Positions 46,873-55,300 of a stretch of DNA of 64,000 nucleotides are shown in pieces. The notes under the pieces were generated by a model. It was not told where the DNA came from. It did no database searches and was given only the letters and a program-made list of their open reading frames with translations. A program made the translations under genes and the position numbers. This DNA is from an uncultured Blautia sp. GTDB lineage: Bacteria; Bacillota_A; Clostridia; Lachnospirales; Lachnospiraceae. Numbering within the stretch: position 1 is the first letter of the stretch; every line of letters starts with the position of its first letter. The stretch is taken from contig CAJLTE010000005.1 in NCBI GenBank assembly GCA_905209435.1, forward strand, positions 7,200-71,199, in the 5' to 3' direction.

Positions 46873-46963
46873 AGACCTACAGCGTTTACCGGGAGCGGAG
46901 CAAACGGTAAACAACAGTGTCCTTGACAGGGCACACGAACAAGAGAAGATGGGGGCATTAATT

Positions 46964-49342
46964 ATGTTTCAGGTTGTAAAACGTGACGGTGAAATGGACG
47001 AATTCAGAATTGGCAAGATCACAGCTGCGATCCATAAAGCCTTTGATGCAAAAGAAAAAAATTACAGCGAAGAGATGATTGATCTTCTGGGACTTCGTGT
47101 TACTTCTGATTTTCAGAAGAAGATTGCGGACAATAAAATTACAGTAGAAGAGATCCAGGACAGTGTAGAGAACGTACTGATCCAGGCTGGCTATGCAGAC
47201 GTAGCCAAGGCATATATCCTTTACCGCAAGCAGAGAGAAAAAGTACGCAACATGAAATCTACGATTCTTGATTATAAAGAAATTGTTAACAGTTACGTAA
47301 AGGTTGAAGATTGGCGTGTAAAAGAGAATTCTACAGTTACCTATTCTGTTGGCGGTCTGATCTTAAGCAACTCCGGTGCAGTCACTGCAAACTACTGGCT
47401 GTCCGAAATTTATGATAATGAAATTGCAGATGCACACAGAAATGCAGATATTCATATTCATGATCTTTCTATGCTGACAGGATACTGTGCAGGATGGTCA
47501 TTAAAGCAGCTGATACAGGAAGGACTTGGTGGTATTGAGGGTAAGATCACATCTTCACCTGCAAAGCATCTGAGTGTACTCTGTAATCAGATGGTAAACT
47601 TCCTCGGAATCATGCAGAATGAATGGGCAGGTGCGCAGGCGTTCTCCTCTTTTGACACATATCTGGCGCCTTTTGTCAAAGCAGACAACTTAAGCTATCC
47701 TGAAGTAAAGAAATGCATTGAATCATTTATCTATGGAGTAAATACTCCGAGCAGATGGGGAACACAGGCACCGTTCTCAAATATCACACTCGACTGGACG
47801 GTACCGGATGATCTTGCAGAGCTTCCTGCTATCGTAGGCGGCAAGAATATGGACTTTAAATACAAAGATTGTAAGAAAGAGATGGATATGATCAACAAGG
47901 CATTCATCGAAACTATGATCGAGGGAGATGCCAATGGACGTGGATTCCAGTATCCGATTCCGACGTATTCCATTACAAAAGAGTTTGACTGGTCTGATAC
48001 GGAGAATAACCGTCTGCTTTTTGAGATGACATCTAAATATGGAACTCCGTATTTCTCAAACTATATTAACAGTGATATGAAACCAAGTGATATCCGAAGT
48101 ATGTGCTGCCGTCTGCGCCTGGACTTAAGAGAACTGCGCAAGAAGAGCGGTGGGTTCTTTGGATCAGGCGAGAGTACAGGATCTGTAGGTGTAGTAACGA
48201 TTAATATGCCGCGTATTGCATACCTTTCCAAGACACCGGAAGAATTTTACAATCGTCTGGACCGTATGATGGACATTTCTGCCCGTTCGCTTCATATTAA
48301 GAGAGAAGTTATTGGCAAATTGCTGGACGAGGGATTATATCCTTATACTAAGAGATACCTGGGAAGCTTTTCCAATCATTTCTCTACCATCGGTCTGGTG
48401 GGAATGAATGAGGTTGGCCTGAATGCGCGCTGGTTAGGCGGAGATATGTCTGACGAGAATACTCAGAAGTTTACCAAAGAGGTTCTGATTCATATGAGAG
48501 AGCGTCTTTCTGATTATCAGGTTAAATATGAGGGTGAGCTTTTTAATCTGGAGGCAACTCCTGCAGAGTCCACTGCATACCGTCTGGCAAAACATGACAG
48601 AAAACGCTGGCCGGATATCAAAACTGCAGGAAAGAAAGGAGATACTCCTTACTATACAAATAGTTCTCATCTTCCGGTTGAATACACAACAGATATTTTT
48701 GATGCACTTGATATTCAGGATGACCTGCAGACATTGTACACTTCAGGTACTGTATTCCATGCATTTATCGGTGAGAAGCTTCCGGACTGGAAGGCAGCAG
48801 CAGCCCTGGTCCGCAAGATTGCGGAGAATTATAAACTGCCGTATTATACCATTTCACCTACATATTCTGTATGTAAGGAACATGGATATATCAGCGGCGA
48901 GCACTTTACCTGTCCGAAATGTGGTAAGAAAGCAGAAGTTTACAGCCGTATCACGGGATATTACAGACCTGTTCAGAACTGGAATGATGGAAAAGCACAG
49001 GAGTACAAGAACCGTACACTTTACGATGTAATGCATTCCGATATTAAGAAAATGCAGCCTGTTCATACCAGTGTGGTCACTATGACTAAGGATGATGTAA
49101 AGATTGAGCCGGTAATCTCCCACAAGTATCTGTTTACAACCAGCACATGCCCGAATTGCAAAATGGCAAAGAAGATGCTGGAAGGCGAGGAACTGGAGAT
49201 TATCGATGCAGAGAAGAATCCGGAGATGGCCAAAGAATTTGGAATTATGCAGGCACCGACTCTGGTCATTACAGATGGTGAGCATATGACGAAGTATGTA
49301 AATGCGTCTAATATTCAGAAATATGTGGATGAAGAAATGTAA
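46964..49342 (+). CDS. nrdD: Anaerobic ribonucleoside-triphosphate reductase with C-terminal redoxin domain
   Basis: 792 residues from ATG 46964 (MFQVVKRDG is the usual NrdD start); a start at 46949 is possible. Domains: ATP-cone allosteric domain (1-100); ten-strand barrel with the catalytic Cys loop; zinc site CKEH...CPKC (near 640); glycyl-radical loop RITGYY with Gly665. The last about 110 residues hold a thioredoxin/glutaredoxin-like domain with CPNC (729-732). It makes deoxyribonucleotides without oxygen, using a radical made by NrdG, whose gene is not nearby. The redoxin fusion suggests reduction by disulfide exchange rather than formate. Confidence 0.95.
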   Translation: MFQVVKRDGEMDEFRIGKITAAIHKAFDAKEKNYSEEMIDLLGLRVTSDFQKKIADNKITVEEIQDSVENVLIQAGYADVAKAYILYRKQREKVRNMKSTILDYKEIVNSYVKVEDWRVKENSTVTYSVGGLILSNSGAVTANYWLSEIYDNEIADAHRNADIHIHDLSMLTGYCAGWSLKQLIQEGLGGIEGKITSSPAKHLSVLCNQMVNFLGIMQNEWAGAQAFSSFDTYLAPFVKADNLSYPEVKKCIESFIYGVNTPSRWGTQAPFSNITLDWTVPDDLAELPAIVGGKNMDFKYKDCKKEMDMINKAFIETMIEGDANGRGFQYPIPTYSITKEFDWSDTENNRLLFEMTSKYGTPYFSNYINSDMKPSDIRSMCCRLRLDLRELRKKSGGFFGSGESTGSVGVVTINMPRIAYLSKTPEEFYNRLDRMMDISARSLHIKREVIGKLLDEGLYPYTKRYLGSFSNHFSTIGLVGMNEVGLNARWLGGDMSDENTQKFTKEVLIHMRERLSDYQVKYEGELFNLEATPAESTAYRLAKHDRKRWPDIKTAGKKGDTPYYTNSSHLPVEYTTDIFDALDIQDDLQTLYTSGTVFHAFIGEKLPDWKAAAALVRKIAENYKLPYYTISPTYSVCKEHGYISGEHFTCPKCGKKAEVYSRITGYYRPVQNWNDGKAQEYKNRTLYDVMHSDIKKMQPVHTSVVTMTKDDVKIEPVISHKYLFTTSTCPNCKMAKKMLEGEELEIIDAEKNPEMAKEFGIMQAPTLVITDGEHMTKYVNASNIQKYVDEEM

Positions 49343-49363
49343 ATAAAAAAGATAATGTGGAAT

Positions 49364-49392
49364 AAACGCCGGGAGATTTTCCGGCGTTTGTT
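49364..49392 (+). terminator. Terminator after nrdD
   Basis: AAACGCCGG (49364-49372) pairs perfectly with CCGGCGTTT (49381-49389), followed by a T-rich stretch (GTTTTG). Confidence 0.85.
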
Positions 49393-49428
49393 TTGTAATG
49401 TTCCAATGACATAAAAAGCACTTTGCGC

Positions 49429-49455
49429 GTTACTGAGAACGGAGTGAAAAGTAAC
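49429..49455. repeat. Short hairpin repeat (TTACTGAGAA type)
   Basis: GTTACT and AGTAAC flank GAGAACGGAGTGAAA. A close relative, TTACTGAGAAtaGAGTGAAAA at 53771-53791, lies after cysK with two changes. Both sit in gaps after genes. Only two examples were found, so a family claim is weak. Confidence 0.4.
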
Positions 49456-49603
49456 CTTTGTGCAGATGCTAAAAGACCGCATGAAAGGGGATTTTCATTT
49501 ATTCTATAAGATGTTATAATAAATACAGAGTGTTTCAGGGATGATAATAAATGTCTGAACAGTAGTGTTTTATAGCAAAAAAGATTTTTGGAGGATAAAA
49601 GAG

Positions 49604-50032
49604 ATGGTGAAACAGAATATCGTATTTGTGGAAAATAAAGCAGGAAGCCTGAAGAGAGTAACAGGAATGCTTGCAGATAATGATATTAACATTTATGGTT
49701 TTGCATGCTTTGATGCACCGGAATTTGCAATTTTCCGTATGATCTGCAATGATCCGGATAAAGCAGAGATTATTTTAAATAAGAGTGGATACATGAACCG
49801 TATCACACAGGCAATCGTAGTAGATATGAAAGATCAGGTTGGTGGTCTGGATGAATTGCTGAAGATTATGGCAGACAGCAATGTAAGTCTCGATTATATT
49901 TATACCTCATTCCACAGAAAAGATCTCAGACCTGTAGTGATTCTGCATTCTGAAGATATCGCGGTGACAGAGAGCGTACTTAAAAATAATGGATTTAAGG
50001 TGTTCTCAACAGCAGATGAACTGGAGAAATAA
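49604..50032 (+). CDS. ACT-domain protein
   Basis: 142 residues from ATG 49604 (TTGGAGG at about 49588). Two ACT domains in tandem: first about 4-68 (IVFVENKAGSLKRVTGMLADN), second about 72-138. These small double-ACT proteins usually bind amino acids and regulate enzymes or are regulatory subunits by themselves; the ligand is unknown. It precedes the Bce-type response regulator by 3 bp, so it should be co-translated with the sensor pair. That is odd for an ACT protein and may mean only shared expression. Confidence 0.82.
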   Translation: MVKQNIVFVENKAGSLKRVTGMLADNDINIYGFACFDAPEFAIFRMICNDPDKAEIILNKSGYMNRITQAIVVDMKDQVGGLDELLKIMADSNVSLDYIYTSFHRKDLRPVVILHSEDIAVTESVLKNNGFKVFSTADELEK

Positions 50033-50035
50033 TAA

Positions 50036-50704
50036 ATGTACAGAATACTCATTGTAGAGGACGATGAGATAATCGCAGGACTTGTGAAGAAGCATCTGGA
50101 ATCCTGGGGATATCAGATTGATCTGATTTCTGATTTTTCTCAGGTATTGGCGGAATTTGTCCGGAAAGATCCGCAACTGGTACTTTTGGATCTGAAACTG
50201 CCATTTTTTAATGGATTCCACTGGTGTGAAGAAATTCGTAAAATTTCACAGGTTCCTGTGATTTTTCTGTCTTCTGCGGCGGATAATATGAACATGGTCA
50301 TGGCCATGAGCAGAGGAGCGGATGATTTTATTGCCAAGCCGTTCGATCTGGAAGTTCTGGCTGCAAAGGTACAGGCAATCCTGAGGAGAACGTATTCTTT
50401 CGGAAATACTTCCAATCTGATGGAATATAAAGGAACGGTTTTGAATCTGGGAAACGGGACCCTGACAGTGGGAGAACAGAAGCTGGAGCTTACCAAGAAC
50501 GAGCTGAAGATTCTGCAGATCCTTTATGAACATCGAGGACAGGTAGTGTCCAGAGATGCGATCATGACCAGGCTGTGGGAGAGCGACAGCTTTGTGGATG
50601 ATAATACACTGACTGTCAACGTGACCAGACTGCGTAAAAAAATTGAGGGTGCGGGGTTGAAAGGGTTCATTCTTACGAAGAAAGGAATGGGATATATGGT
50701 ATGA
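50036..50704 (+). CDS. BceR-like OmpR-family response regulator
   Basis: 222 residues. Receiver domain with EDDE, phospho-Asp in LLDLKLPFFNG (about residue 52) and Lys in FIAKPF. A winged-helix domain follows from about 125 with SRDAIMTRLWESDSFVDDNTLTVNVTRLRKK, a sequence typical of the BceR/YvcP group that responds to cell-wall antibiotics. Its stop overlaps the kinase start (ATGA). The transporter genes it should serve are not here but probably at 58890-61662. Confidence 0.88.
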   Translation: MYRILIVEDDEIIAGLVKKHLESWGYQIDLISDFSQVLAEFVRKDPQLVLLDLKLPFFNGFHWCEEIRKISQVPVIFLSSAADNMNMVMAMSRGADDFIAKPFDLEVLAAKVQAILRRTYSFGNTSNLMEYKGTVLNLGNGTLTVGEQKLELTKNELKILQILYEHRGQVVSRDAIMTRLWESDSFVDDNTLTVNVTRLRKKIEGAGLKGFILTKKGMGYMV

Positions 50705-51705
50705 AAAAACATGCAGGTACCCTGTTCAGATATACAAGAAAAATACGCGGAACATTGTTTTTTGCAGGAGTCTGTGCCGGAATCATGGCTGTTGTATTTA
50801 ATATGTATGGACTTCCTTCTGAGCCGATGCTTTATGGGGCGGTTCTTTGCGTGGCGGCAGGAATCGTCTTTTTTTTGTACGGATATGTTAGATATTTAAA
50901 TAAAGTGAAAGTTTTGGAACAGATTCGAGATAGTCTGCCGACAGGTTTGGAAAAAATACCCGAAGATTCAGATTATGCTGAAAAAATTTACAAAGAGATC
51001 ATATGGGAATTGAATCAGCAGAGAATGGATGCTGAGAATGCAAAGTCCAGATTTTATGGAGAACTGACAGATTATTATACGATGTGGGTGCATCAGATAA
51101 AAACACCGATTTTTGCTATGAAGCTGTTATTACAGGAGAAACAGGGGGAGAATCAGGCAGAACTTGCAGAATTGCTTAAGATCGAACAATATGTGGAGAT
51201 GGTCATGGGATATCTGCGGACAGAGGACATTTCTTCGGATATGAAATTTGAGAGATATGGGCTGGACGGAATTATCAGAGAGCAGATTCACAAATATGCG
51301 GGTACTTTTGTAAGCAAGAAGCTGGGACTTGAGTATAGTGGGGTAAATGTACAGGTTCTTACAGACAAAAAGTGGCTGGGATTTGTAATTGGACAGGTAT
51401 TGTCGAATGCACTGAAGTATACCAAGAGAGGCAGAATTCGGATATATATGTCAGAGAGCAGGTATTGTACACTGGTAATCGAGGATACAGGCATAGGAAT
51501 CAGTGAACAGGATCTGCCGAGGGTGTTTGAGAAAGGGTTTACGGGGTATAATGGCAGAGAGGATTATCATTCTACAGGGATTGGATTGTATCTGTGCAAT
51601 AAGATTATGAAGAAACTGGGACATGAAATTTATATGGAGTCCTCACAGGGAGAAGGAACCAGAGTTTATCTGAAACTGGCACAGGAGGAACTGGAGATAT
51701 TTTAG
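50701..51705 (+). CDS. BceS-like intramembrane-sensing histidine kinase
   Basis: 334 residues. Two membrane helices (about 15-36 and 40-62) are joined by a very short loop, so there is no extracellular sensor domain, the mark of intramembrane-sensing kinases. The phospho-His is in WVHQIKTPIFAMKLLLQ (about residue 124), a BceS-type sequence. HATPase motifs QVLSNALKYT, EDTGIGI and STGIGLYLC are present. Such kinases usually sense through their partner BceAB transporter. The only Bce-type transporter in the window is 7 kb downstream. Confidence 0.9.
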   Translation: MKKHAGTLFRYTRKIRGTLFFAGVCAGIMAVVFNMYGLPSEPMLYGAVLCVAAGIVFFLYGYVRYLNKVKVLEQIRDSLPTGLEKIPEDSDYAEKIYKEIIWELNQQRMDAENAKSRFYGELTDYYTMWVHQIKTPIFAMKLLLQEKQGENQAELAELLKIEQYVEMVMGYLRTEDISSDMKFERYGLDGIIREQIHKYAGTFVSKKLGLEYSGVNVQVLTDKKWLGFVIGQVLSNALKYTKRGRIRIYMSESRYCTLVIEDTGIGISEQDLPRVFEKGFTGYNGREDYHSTGIGLYLCNKIMKKLGHEIYMESSQGEGTRVYLKLAQEELEIF

Positions 51706-51806
51706 AATGCTAATTCTATAAATTCGCGCGTCATGTCTCTGATTTTCTGTAAACTTCGTTCACAAAAAATATCTTGCGGGATATATCCTGTAAACAGTAA
51801 CCATAT

Positions 51807-51828
51807 TTTCCTATATTCATATAGGAAA
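51807..51828. promoter_or_regulatory. Perfect palindrome TTTCCTATAT-TC-ATATAGGAAA, candidate Rrf2 operator
   Basis: Ten bases on each side of a TC centre. It lies 13 bp ahead of the -35 of the promoter at 51841. The core TTCCTA/TAGGAA also surrounds the -35 box ahead of metY (55301-55321), so a common regulator, plausibly the Rrf2 protein, may bind both. Confidence 0.55.
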
Positions 51829-51840
51829 TAAAAATATATC

Positions 51841-51870
51841 TTGACTAACTAACTAGGAATACTATATAAT
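51841..51870 (+). promoter_or_regulatory. rrf2 promoter
   Basis: TTGACT at 51841-51846 and TATAAT at 51865-51870, spaced by 18 bp. ACTAGGAAT in the spacer resembles the TAGGAA core of the palindrome. Transcription from here would include the second four-way-junction repeat before rrf2. Confidence 0.7.
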
Positions 51871-51895
51871 GTGAATGAATAATAGGATAAGTTTT

Positions 51896-52058
51896 TTAAC
51901 CAAATCAAGTAAGTCCCCTGCTTCAATTGCGAAAAACAATAAGCAGTGGGTGGGGACTTGCTTGTATCAGGAGGCGTGCAAGCGCCTTCTGATAAACTGC
52001 GGAGCAGTTATTTGGTTATGAGCAAGTAGCGAAGCGGATTGCGAATATCCGATTGACT
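51896..52058. repeat. Four-way-junction intergenic repeat, copy 2
   Basis: Matches copy 1 at 143 of 144 bases (51896-52039). The single change, A at 51936, removes only one pair at the tip of P2. The following hairpin CGGAT/ATCCG (52035-52039, 52047-52051) is kept although its loop and right half have different bases from copy 1, and TGACTA again follows. It lies just downstream of the rrf2 promoter and about 90 bp before the rrf2 start, so it should be in the rrf2 leader RNA. Confidence 0.85.
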
Positions 52059-52146
52059 AGAGGGCATAGTCGGAGGCACAGGCGGGTATACTGTTTGGGA
52101 TTCCGGTACAGATGCTCAGGGAATATGAAATCAGGAGGGTTTTGAT

Positions 52147-52581
52147 ATGCAGATTTCAACAAAAGGAAGATATGCGTTAAGATTAATGCTTGATCTTGCC
52201 GTACACAACACCGGCGAGCTGGTCAAGATTAAAGATATAGCTGCAAGACAGGATATTTCCGAGAAATATCTGGAGCAGATTATTTCATCATTAAAGAAAG
52301 CCGGATATGTAAAGAGCTTAAGAGGTGCACAGGGTGGTTATATGCTTGCCAGAGAACCGAAAACTTACACAGTAGGTACGATTCTGAGACTGACTGAAGG
52401 CAGTATGAAACCAGTAGCCTGTCTGGAAGACGATCCGAATCTCTGCACCAGGGCCGGAGAGTGTGTAACACTTCGTCTGTGGAAGATGTTAGACGAGGCA
52501 ATTGAGGGTGTATTGAATAAAGTTACATTACAGGATTTAAAAGACTGGTATGAGCAGATGGGAAACGATTATGTAATCTGA
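52147..52581 (+). CDS. Rrf2/IscR-type regulator with three cysteines
   Basis: 144 residues. Winged HTH with STKGRYALRLMLDLA and SEKYLEQIISSLKKAGYVKS, then GGYMLAREP, as in Rrf2 proteins. Cys92, Cys100 and Cys106 give Cx7Cx5C, close to the IscR Fe-S ligand set (Cx5Cx5C), so cluster binding is plausible; CymR proteins lack these cysteines. It stands before cysK and mnmA, so it probably controls cysteine supply or Fe-S cluster synthesis. AGGAGGG precedes the ATG. A partial copy of the structured repeat begins at its stop codon. Confidence 0.88.
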   Translation: MQISTKGRYALRLMLDLAVHNTGELVKIKDIAARQDISEKYLEQIISSLKKAGYVKSLRGAQGGYMLAREPKTYTVGTILRLTEGSMKPVACLEDDPNLCTRAGECVTLRLWKMLDEAIEGVLNKVTLQDLKDWYEQMGNDYVI

Positions 52582-52642
52582 TAAGCTGTGAGGCAGTTAT
52601 TTTATGAGCGAGCAGTAAAGCGGATGACTTTTATTTGTCTTA
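52577..52642. repeat. Partial, diverged copy of the four-way-junction repeat
   Basis: Starts within the rrf2 stop codon (TCTGATAA) and matches the 3' third of the repeat: the end of P3, the P4 hairpin in the form AGCTG/CAGTT, TTATGAGC, AAGCGGAT and the first part of the last hairpin. The 5' half is missing. Confidence 0.55.
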
Positions 52643-52752
52643 TCATTAAAAATATTACGCTGGATAACAGGTGTGTTATCCGGCGTTTTTTCATGTCATA
52701 GAAAATTACTTCGTACTGTTCCGATGATACAGGAAATTTTTGATTTTACCCC

Positions 52753-52781
52753 TTGACAACAGCGGATTTATATCATATTAT
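52753..52781 (+). promoter_or_regulatory. cysK promoter
   Basis: TTGACA at 52753-52758 and TATTAT at 52776-52781 with a 17 bp spacer, about 54 bp before cysK. Upstream, TTCC-N9-GGAA (about 52724-52740) looks like a shortened form of the TTCCTA/TAGGAA sites. Confidence 0.65.
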
Positions 52782-52834
52782 GTATATAACATATAATTCA
52801 TATATATTTAGTATGAAATAAGGAGGACGAACTC

Positions 52835-53764
52835 ATGGGAAAAATTTATAAGAATGCAGCAGAACTCGTTGGAAATACACCTCTTCTTGAGGTTGGAAAT
52901 ATTGAGAAAAATCTTGGACTGGAAGCTAAAATACTTGTTAAGCTTGAGTATTTTAATCCGGCAGGAAGTGCCAAGGACCGTATTGCTTTGAATATGATTG
53001 AGGATGCAGAGGCAAGAGGAGTGCTGAAACCTGGTGCAGTAATTATCGAACCTACATCCGGAAACACAGGAATCGGTCTTGCTTCTCTTGCAGCAATCAA
53101 AGGATACAAGGTAATCCTTACTATGCCTGAGACAATGAGTGTTGAGAGAAGAAATATTCTCAAAGCATATGGCGCAGAAATCGTGCTTACAGACGGAAGT
53201 AAAGGTATGAACGGAGCGATTGCCAAAGCTAATGAGCTGGCAGCAGAATATGAGAACAGCTTTATACCGGGACAGTTTGAGAATCCGGCTAACCCGGAAA
53301 TTCACAGAAAAACTACAGGACCTGAAATCTGGAATGATACAGACGGACAGGTAGATATTTTTGTTGCAGGTGTCGGTACAGGCGGAACAATCACCGGTGT
53401 CGGTGAATATCTGAAATCACAGAAACCGGATGTACAGGTAGTAGCTGTAGAACCTGCAACTTCCCCGGTACTTTCTCAGGGAAAGAGCGGCCCGCATAAG
53501 ATTCAGGGTATTGGAGCAGGATTTGTTCCTAAGGCATTAAATACAGAAGTATATAATGAAGTAATTCCTGTAGAGAACGAAGATGCGTTTGCAACAGGCA
53601 AACTCATTGCAAAACATGAAGGAATTCTTGTTGGTATTTCTTCCGGTGCAGCACTTTATGCAGCAATTGAACTGGCTAAGAGACCTGAAAACAAAGGTAA
53701 GACAATCGTAGCACTTCTTCCGGATTCCGGAGATCGTTACTATTCTACACCATTATTTGTATAA
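52835..53764 (+). CDS. cysK: Cysteine synthase A (O-acetylserine sulfhydrylase)
   Basis: 309 residues, fold type II PLP enzyme. PLP Lys47 is in NPAGSAKDRIA; the substrate loop is TSGNTGIG (about 75); the phosphate loop is GVGTGGTITG (about 180); PLP-contacting Ser lies in SSGAALYAA. It makes cysteine from O-acetylserine and sulfide in the cytoplasm. AAGGAGGACG precedes the ATG. It has its own promoter, and a strong terminator follows, so it is monocistronic, placed between the Rrf2 regulator and mnmA. Confidence 0.95.
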   Translation: MGKIYKNAAELVGNTPLLEVGNIEKNLGLEAKILVKLEYFNPAGSAKDRIALNMIEDAEARGVLKPGAVIIEPTSGNTGIGLASLAAIKGYKVILTMPETMSVERRNILKAYGAEIVLTDGSKGMNGAIAKANELAAEYENSFIPGQFENPANPEIHRKTTGPEIWNDTDGQVDIFVAGVGTGGTITGVGEYLKSQKPDVQVVAVEPATSPVLSQGKSGPHKIQGIGAGFVPKALNTEVYNEVIPVENEDAFATGKLIAKHEGILVGISSGAALYAAIELAKRPENKGKTIVALLPDSGDRYYSTPLFV

Positions 53765-53813
53765 AACATATTACTGAGAATAGAGTGAAAAACACAAAAC
53801 ATTGGTGTGATAT

Positions 53814-53841
53814 AAAAAAAGCCCTGAAAAGGGCTTTTTTT
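53814..53841 (+). terminator. Intrinsic terminator after cysK
   Basis: AAAAAAAGCCCT-GAAA-AGGGCTTTTTTT: a perfect stem, tetraloop and T-tract, 50 bp after the stop. Confidence 0.95.
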
Positions 53842-53947
53842 ACGTTACCTAGATGTGATAGAATAGCTATGTTATTTCTAAGAGTAAGCTCTCTATAAGA
53901 ATTGGGAAATAACTTTTGATAATGTTTTTTGAGAATAACTTTTGATC

Positions 53948-54018
53948 AGATAAACTGTGCCGCAGTTGTCTGGTTATGAACAAGTAGCAGAATGGATGAT
54001 TTTATCTGTTTTGCTGAT
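53948..54018. repeat. Second partial copy of the four-way-junction repeat
   Basis: AGATAAACTG...GCAGTT, then TGGTTATGA, CAAGTAGC and GGATG match the 3' part of copies 1 and 2 with scattered changes; P4 keeps AACTG/CAGTT. The 5' arms are not seen. It ends about 25 bp before the mnmA start, in the same relative place as copy 1 ahead of hflX. Confidence 0.55.
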
Positions 54019-54043
54019 TTATTAAGATAGGATGGAATAAAAA

Positions 54044-55126
54044 ATGAAGAAAGCTATTATTGCAATGAGTGGCGGAGTAGACAGCTCTGTAGCAGCTCTG
54101 CTGACAAAGGAATCCGGTGACGAGTGCATCGGTGCTACTATGAAACTGTTTCACAATGAAGATGTTGGAATTAAAAGAGAGAAGACTTGCTGTTCTCTGG
54201 ATGATGTAGAAGATGCCAGAAGTGTCTGCTACAGAATGGGAATTAAATATTATGTTTTTAATTTCTCTGAGAGATTCAAGGAGGATGTTATGGATCGCTT
54301 TGTAGATGCCTATGAGCATGGCTGCACACCGAATCCATGTATTGACTGTAACCGTTATCTGAAATTCGACAAGATGTTTCAGAGAATGCGTGAGCTGGAG
54401 TACGACTATATCGTAACAGGACATTATGCACGCGTGGAATATGATGAAGAAAGAGGTCGTTACTTATTAAAGAAGGCAGTAGATGATACCAAGGATCAGA
54501 GTTATGTTTTATATATGCTCACACAGGAACAGCTTGCACATATTTCTCTGCCTCTGGGCGGGCTGCGTAAGACTGAAGTTCGTGAGATCGCAGAAGAGCA
54601 CGGTTTTGTCAATGCCAGAAAGCATGACAGCCAGGATATCTGTTTTGTGCCTGACGGAGACTATGCAAAGTTCATTGAGCAGTACACAGGACGCAAATCC
54701 AAACCTGGAGAATTTGTAGACATGAATGGGAATGTTCTTGGTAAACATAAGGGAATCATTCACTATACGCTTGGTCAGAGACGCGGCCTGGGAATTCCGG
54801 CAGCGGCCAGATTGTATGTCTGTGATATTTCTCCGAAAACCAATCAGGTGGTTCTGGGAAGCAACGAGGATCTTTTCCATACCGAACTGACAGCAACGAA
54901 AGTAAATCTGATTTCCTGCGAATCTCTCAAAGAGCCAATGAGACTGAAGGCAAAGATCCGTTATCGTCATCCGGAGCAGGATGCAGTGGCATGGCAGACA
55001 GAGGATGGAGTTCTGCATGTACGTTTTGACAAACCGCAAAGAGCGATCACAAGAGGACAGGCAGTTGTTCTTTATGATGGAGATATCGTAGTTGGTGGCG
55101 GTGTGATCGAAAGTTGTATTAAATAA
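54044..55126 (+). CDS. mnmA: tRNA-specific 2-thiouridylase MnmA
   Basis: 360 residues. The ATP-pyrophosphatase P-loop is AMSGGVDSSVAA at the N-terminus. The first catalytic Cys is in HGCTPNPCIDCNR (about residue 90-100) and the second in DSQDICFVPDGDY (about residue 200). The C-terminal beta-barrel starts near 275. It installs sulfur at U34 of Lys, Glu and Gln tRNAs, taking it from a cysteine desulfurase; none is adjacent, but the gene lies in a sulfur-metabolism cluster. Its ribosome binding site (AGGATGGAA) is fair. A variant four-way repeat precedes it. Confidence 0.94.
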   Translation: MKKAIIAMSGGVDSSVAALLTKESGDECIGATMKLFHNEDVGIKREKTCCSLDDVEDARSVCYRMGIKYYVFNFSERFKEDVMDRFVDAYEHGCTPNPCIDCNRYLKFDKMFQRMRELEYDYIVTGHYARVEYDEERGRYLLKKAVDDTKDQSYVLYMLTQEQLAHISLPLGGLRKTEVREIAEEHGFVNARKHDSQDICFVPDGDYAKFIEQYTGRKSKPGEFVDMNGNVLGKHKGIIHYTLGQRRGLGIPAAARLYVCDISPKTNQVVLGSNEDLFHTELTATKVNLISCESLKEPMRLKAKIRYRHPEQDAVAWQTEDGVLHVRFDKPQRAITRGQAVVLYDGDIVVGGGVIESCIK

Positions 55127-55140
55127 AGATAAAGGTAAAG

Positions 55141-55174
55141 TCAGGGACAGAAGTTTGCTTGTCCCTGATTTTAT
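55141..55174 (+). terminator. Intrinsic terminator after mnmA
   Basis: TCAGGGACA (55141-55149) pairs perfectly with TGTCCCTGA (55160-55168), followed by TTTTAT. Confidence 0.88.
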
Positions 55175-55300
55175 ATTCACGAATTGCTCTGTTGTGGAAT
55201 GGTTTGTGTAATTTTGTAATTCTGAATTATAAACATATAGTTATTAACTATTAGAAGCTATAGAATTCTAAGATAAGGTTATTGAGAAAAAGCTTTCTTT

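Noticed and set aside
46799..46963. N-terminal extension of nrdD to 46799
   Set aside because: It would run through the NrdR-box-like site and the promoter. MFQVVKRDG at 46964 is the normal family start.
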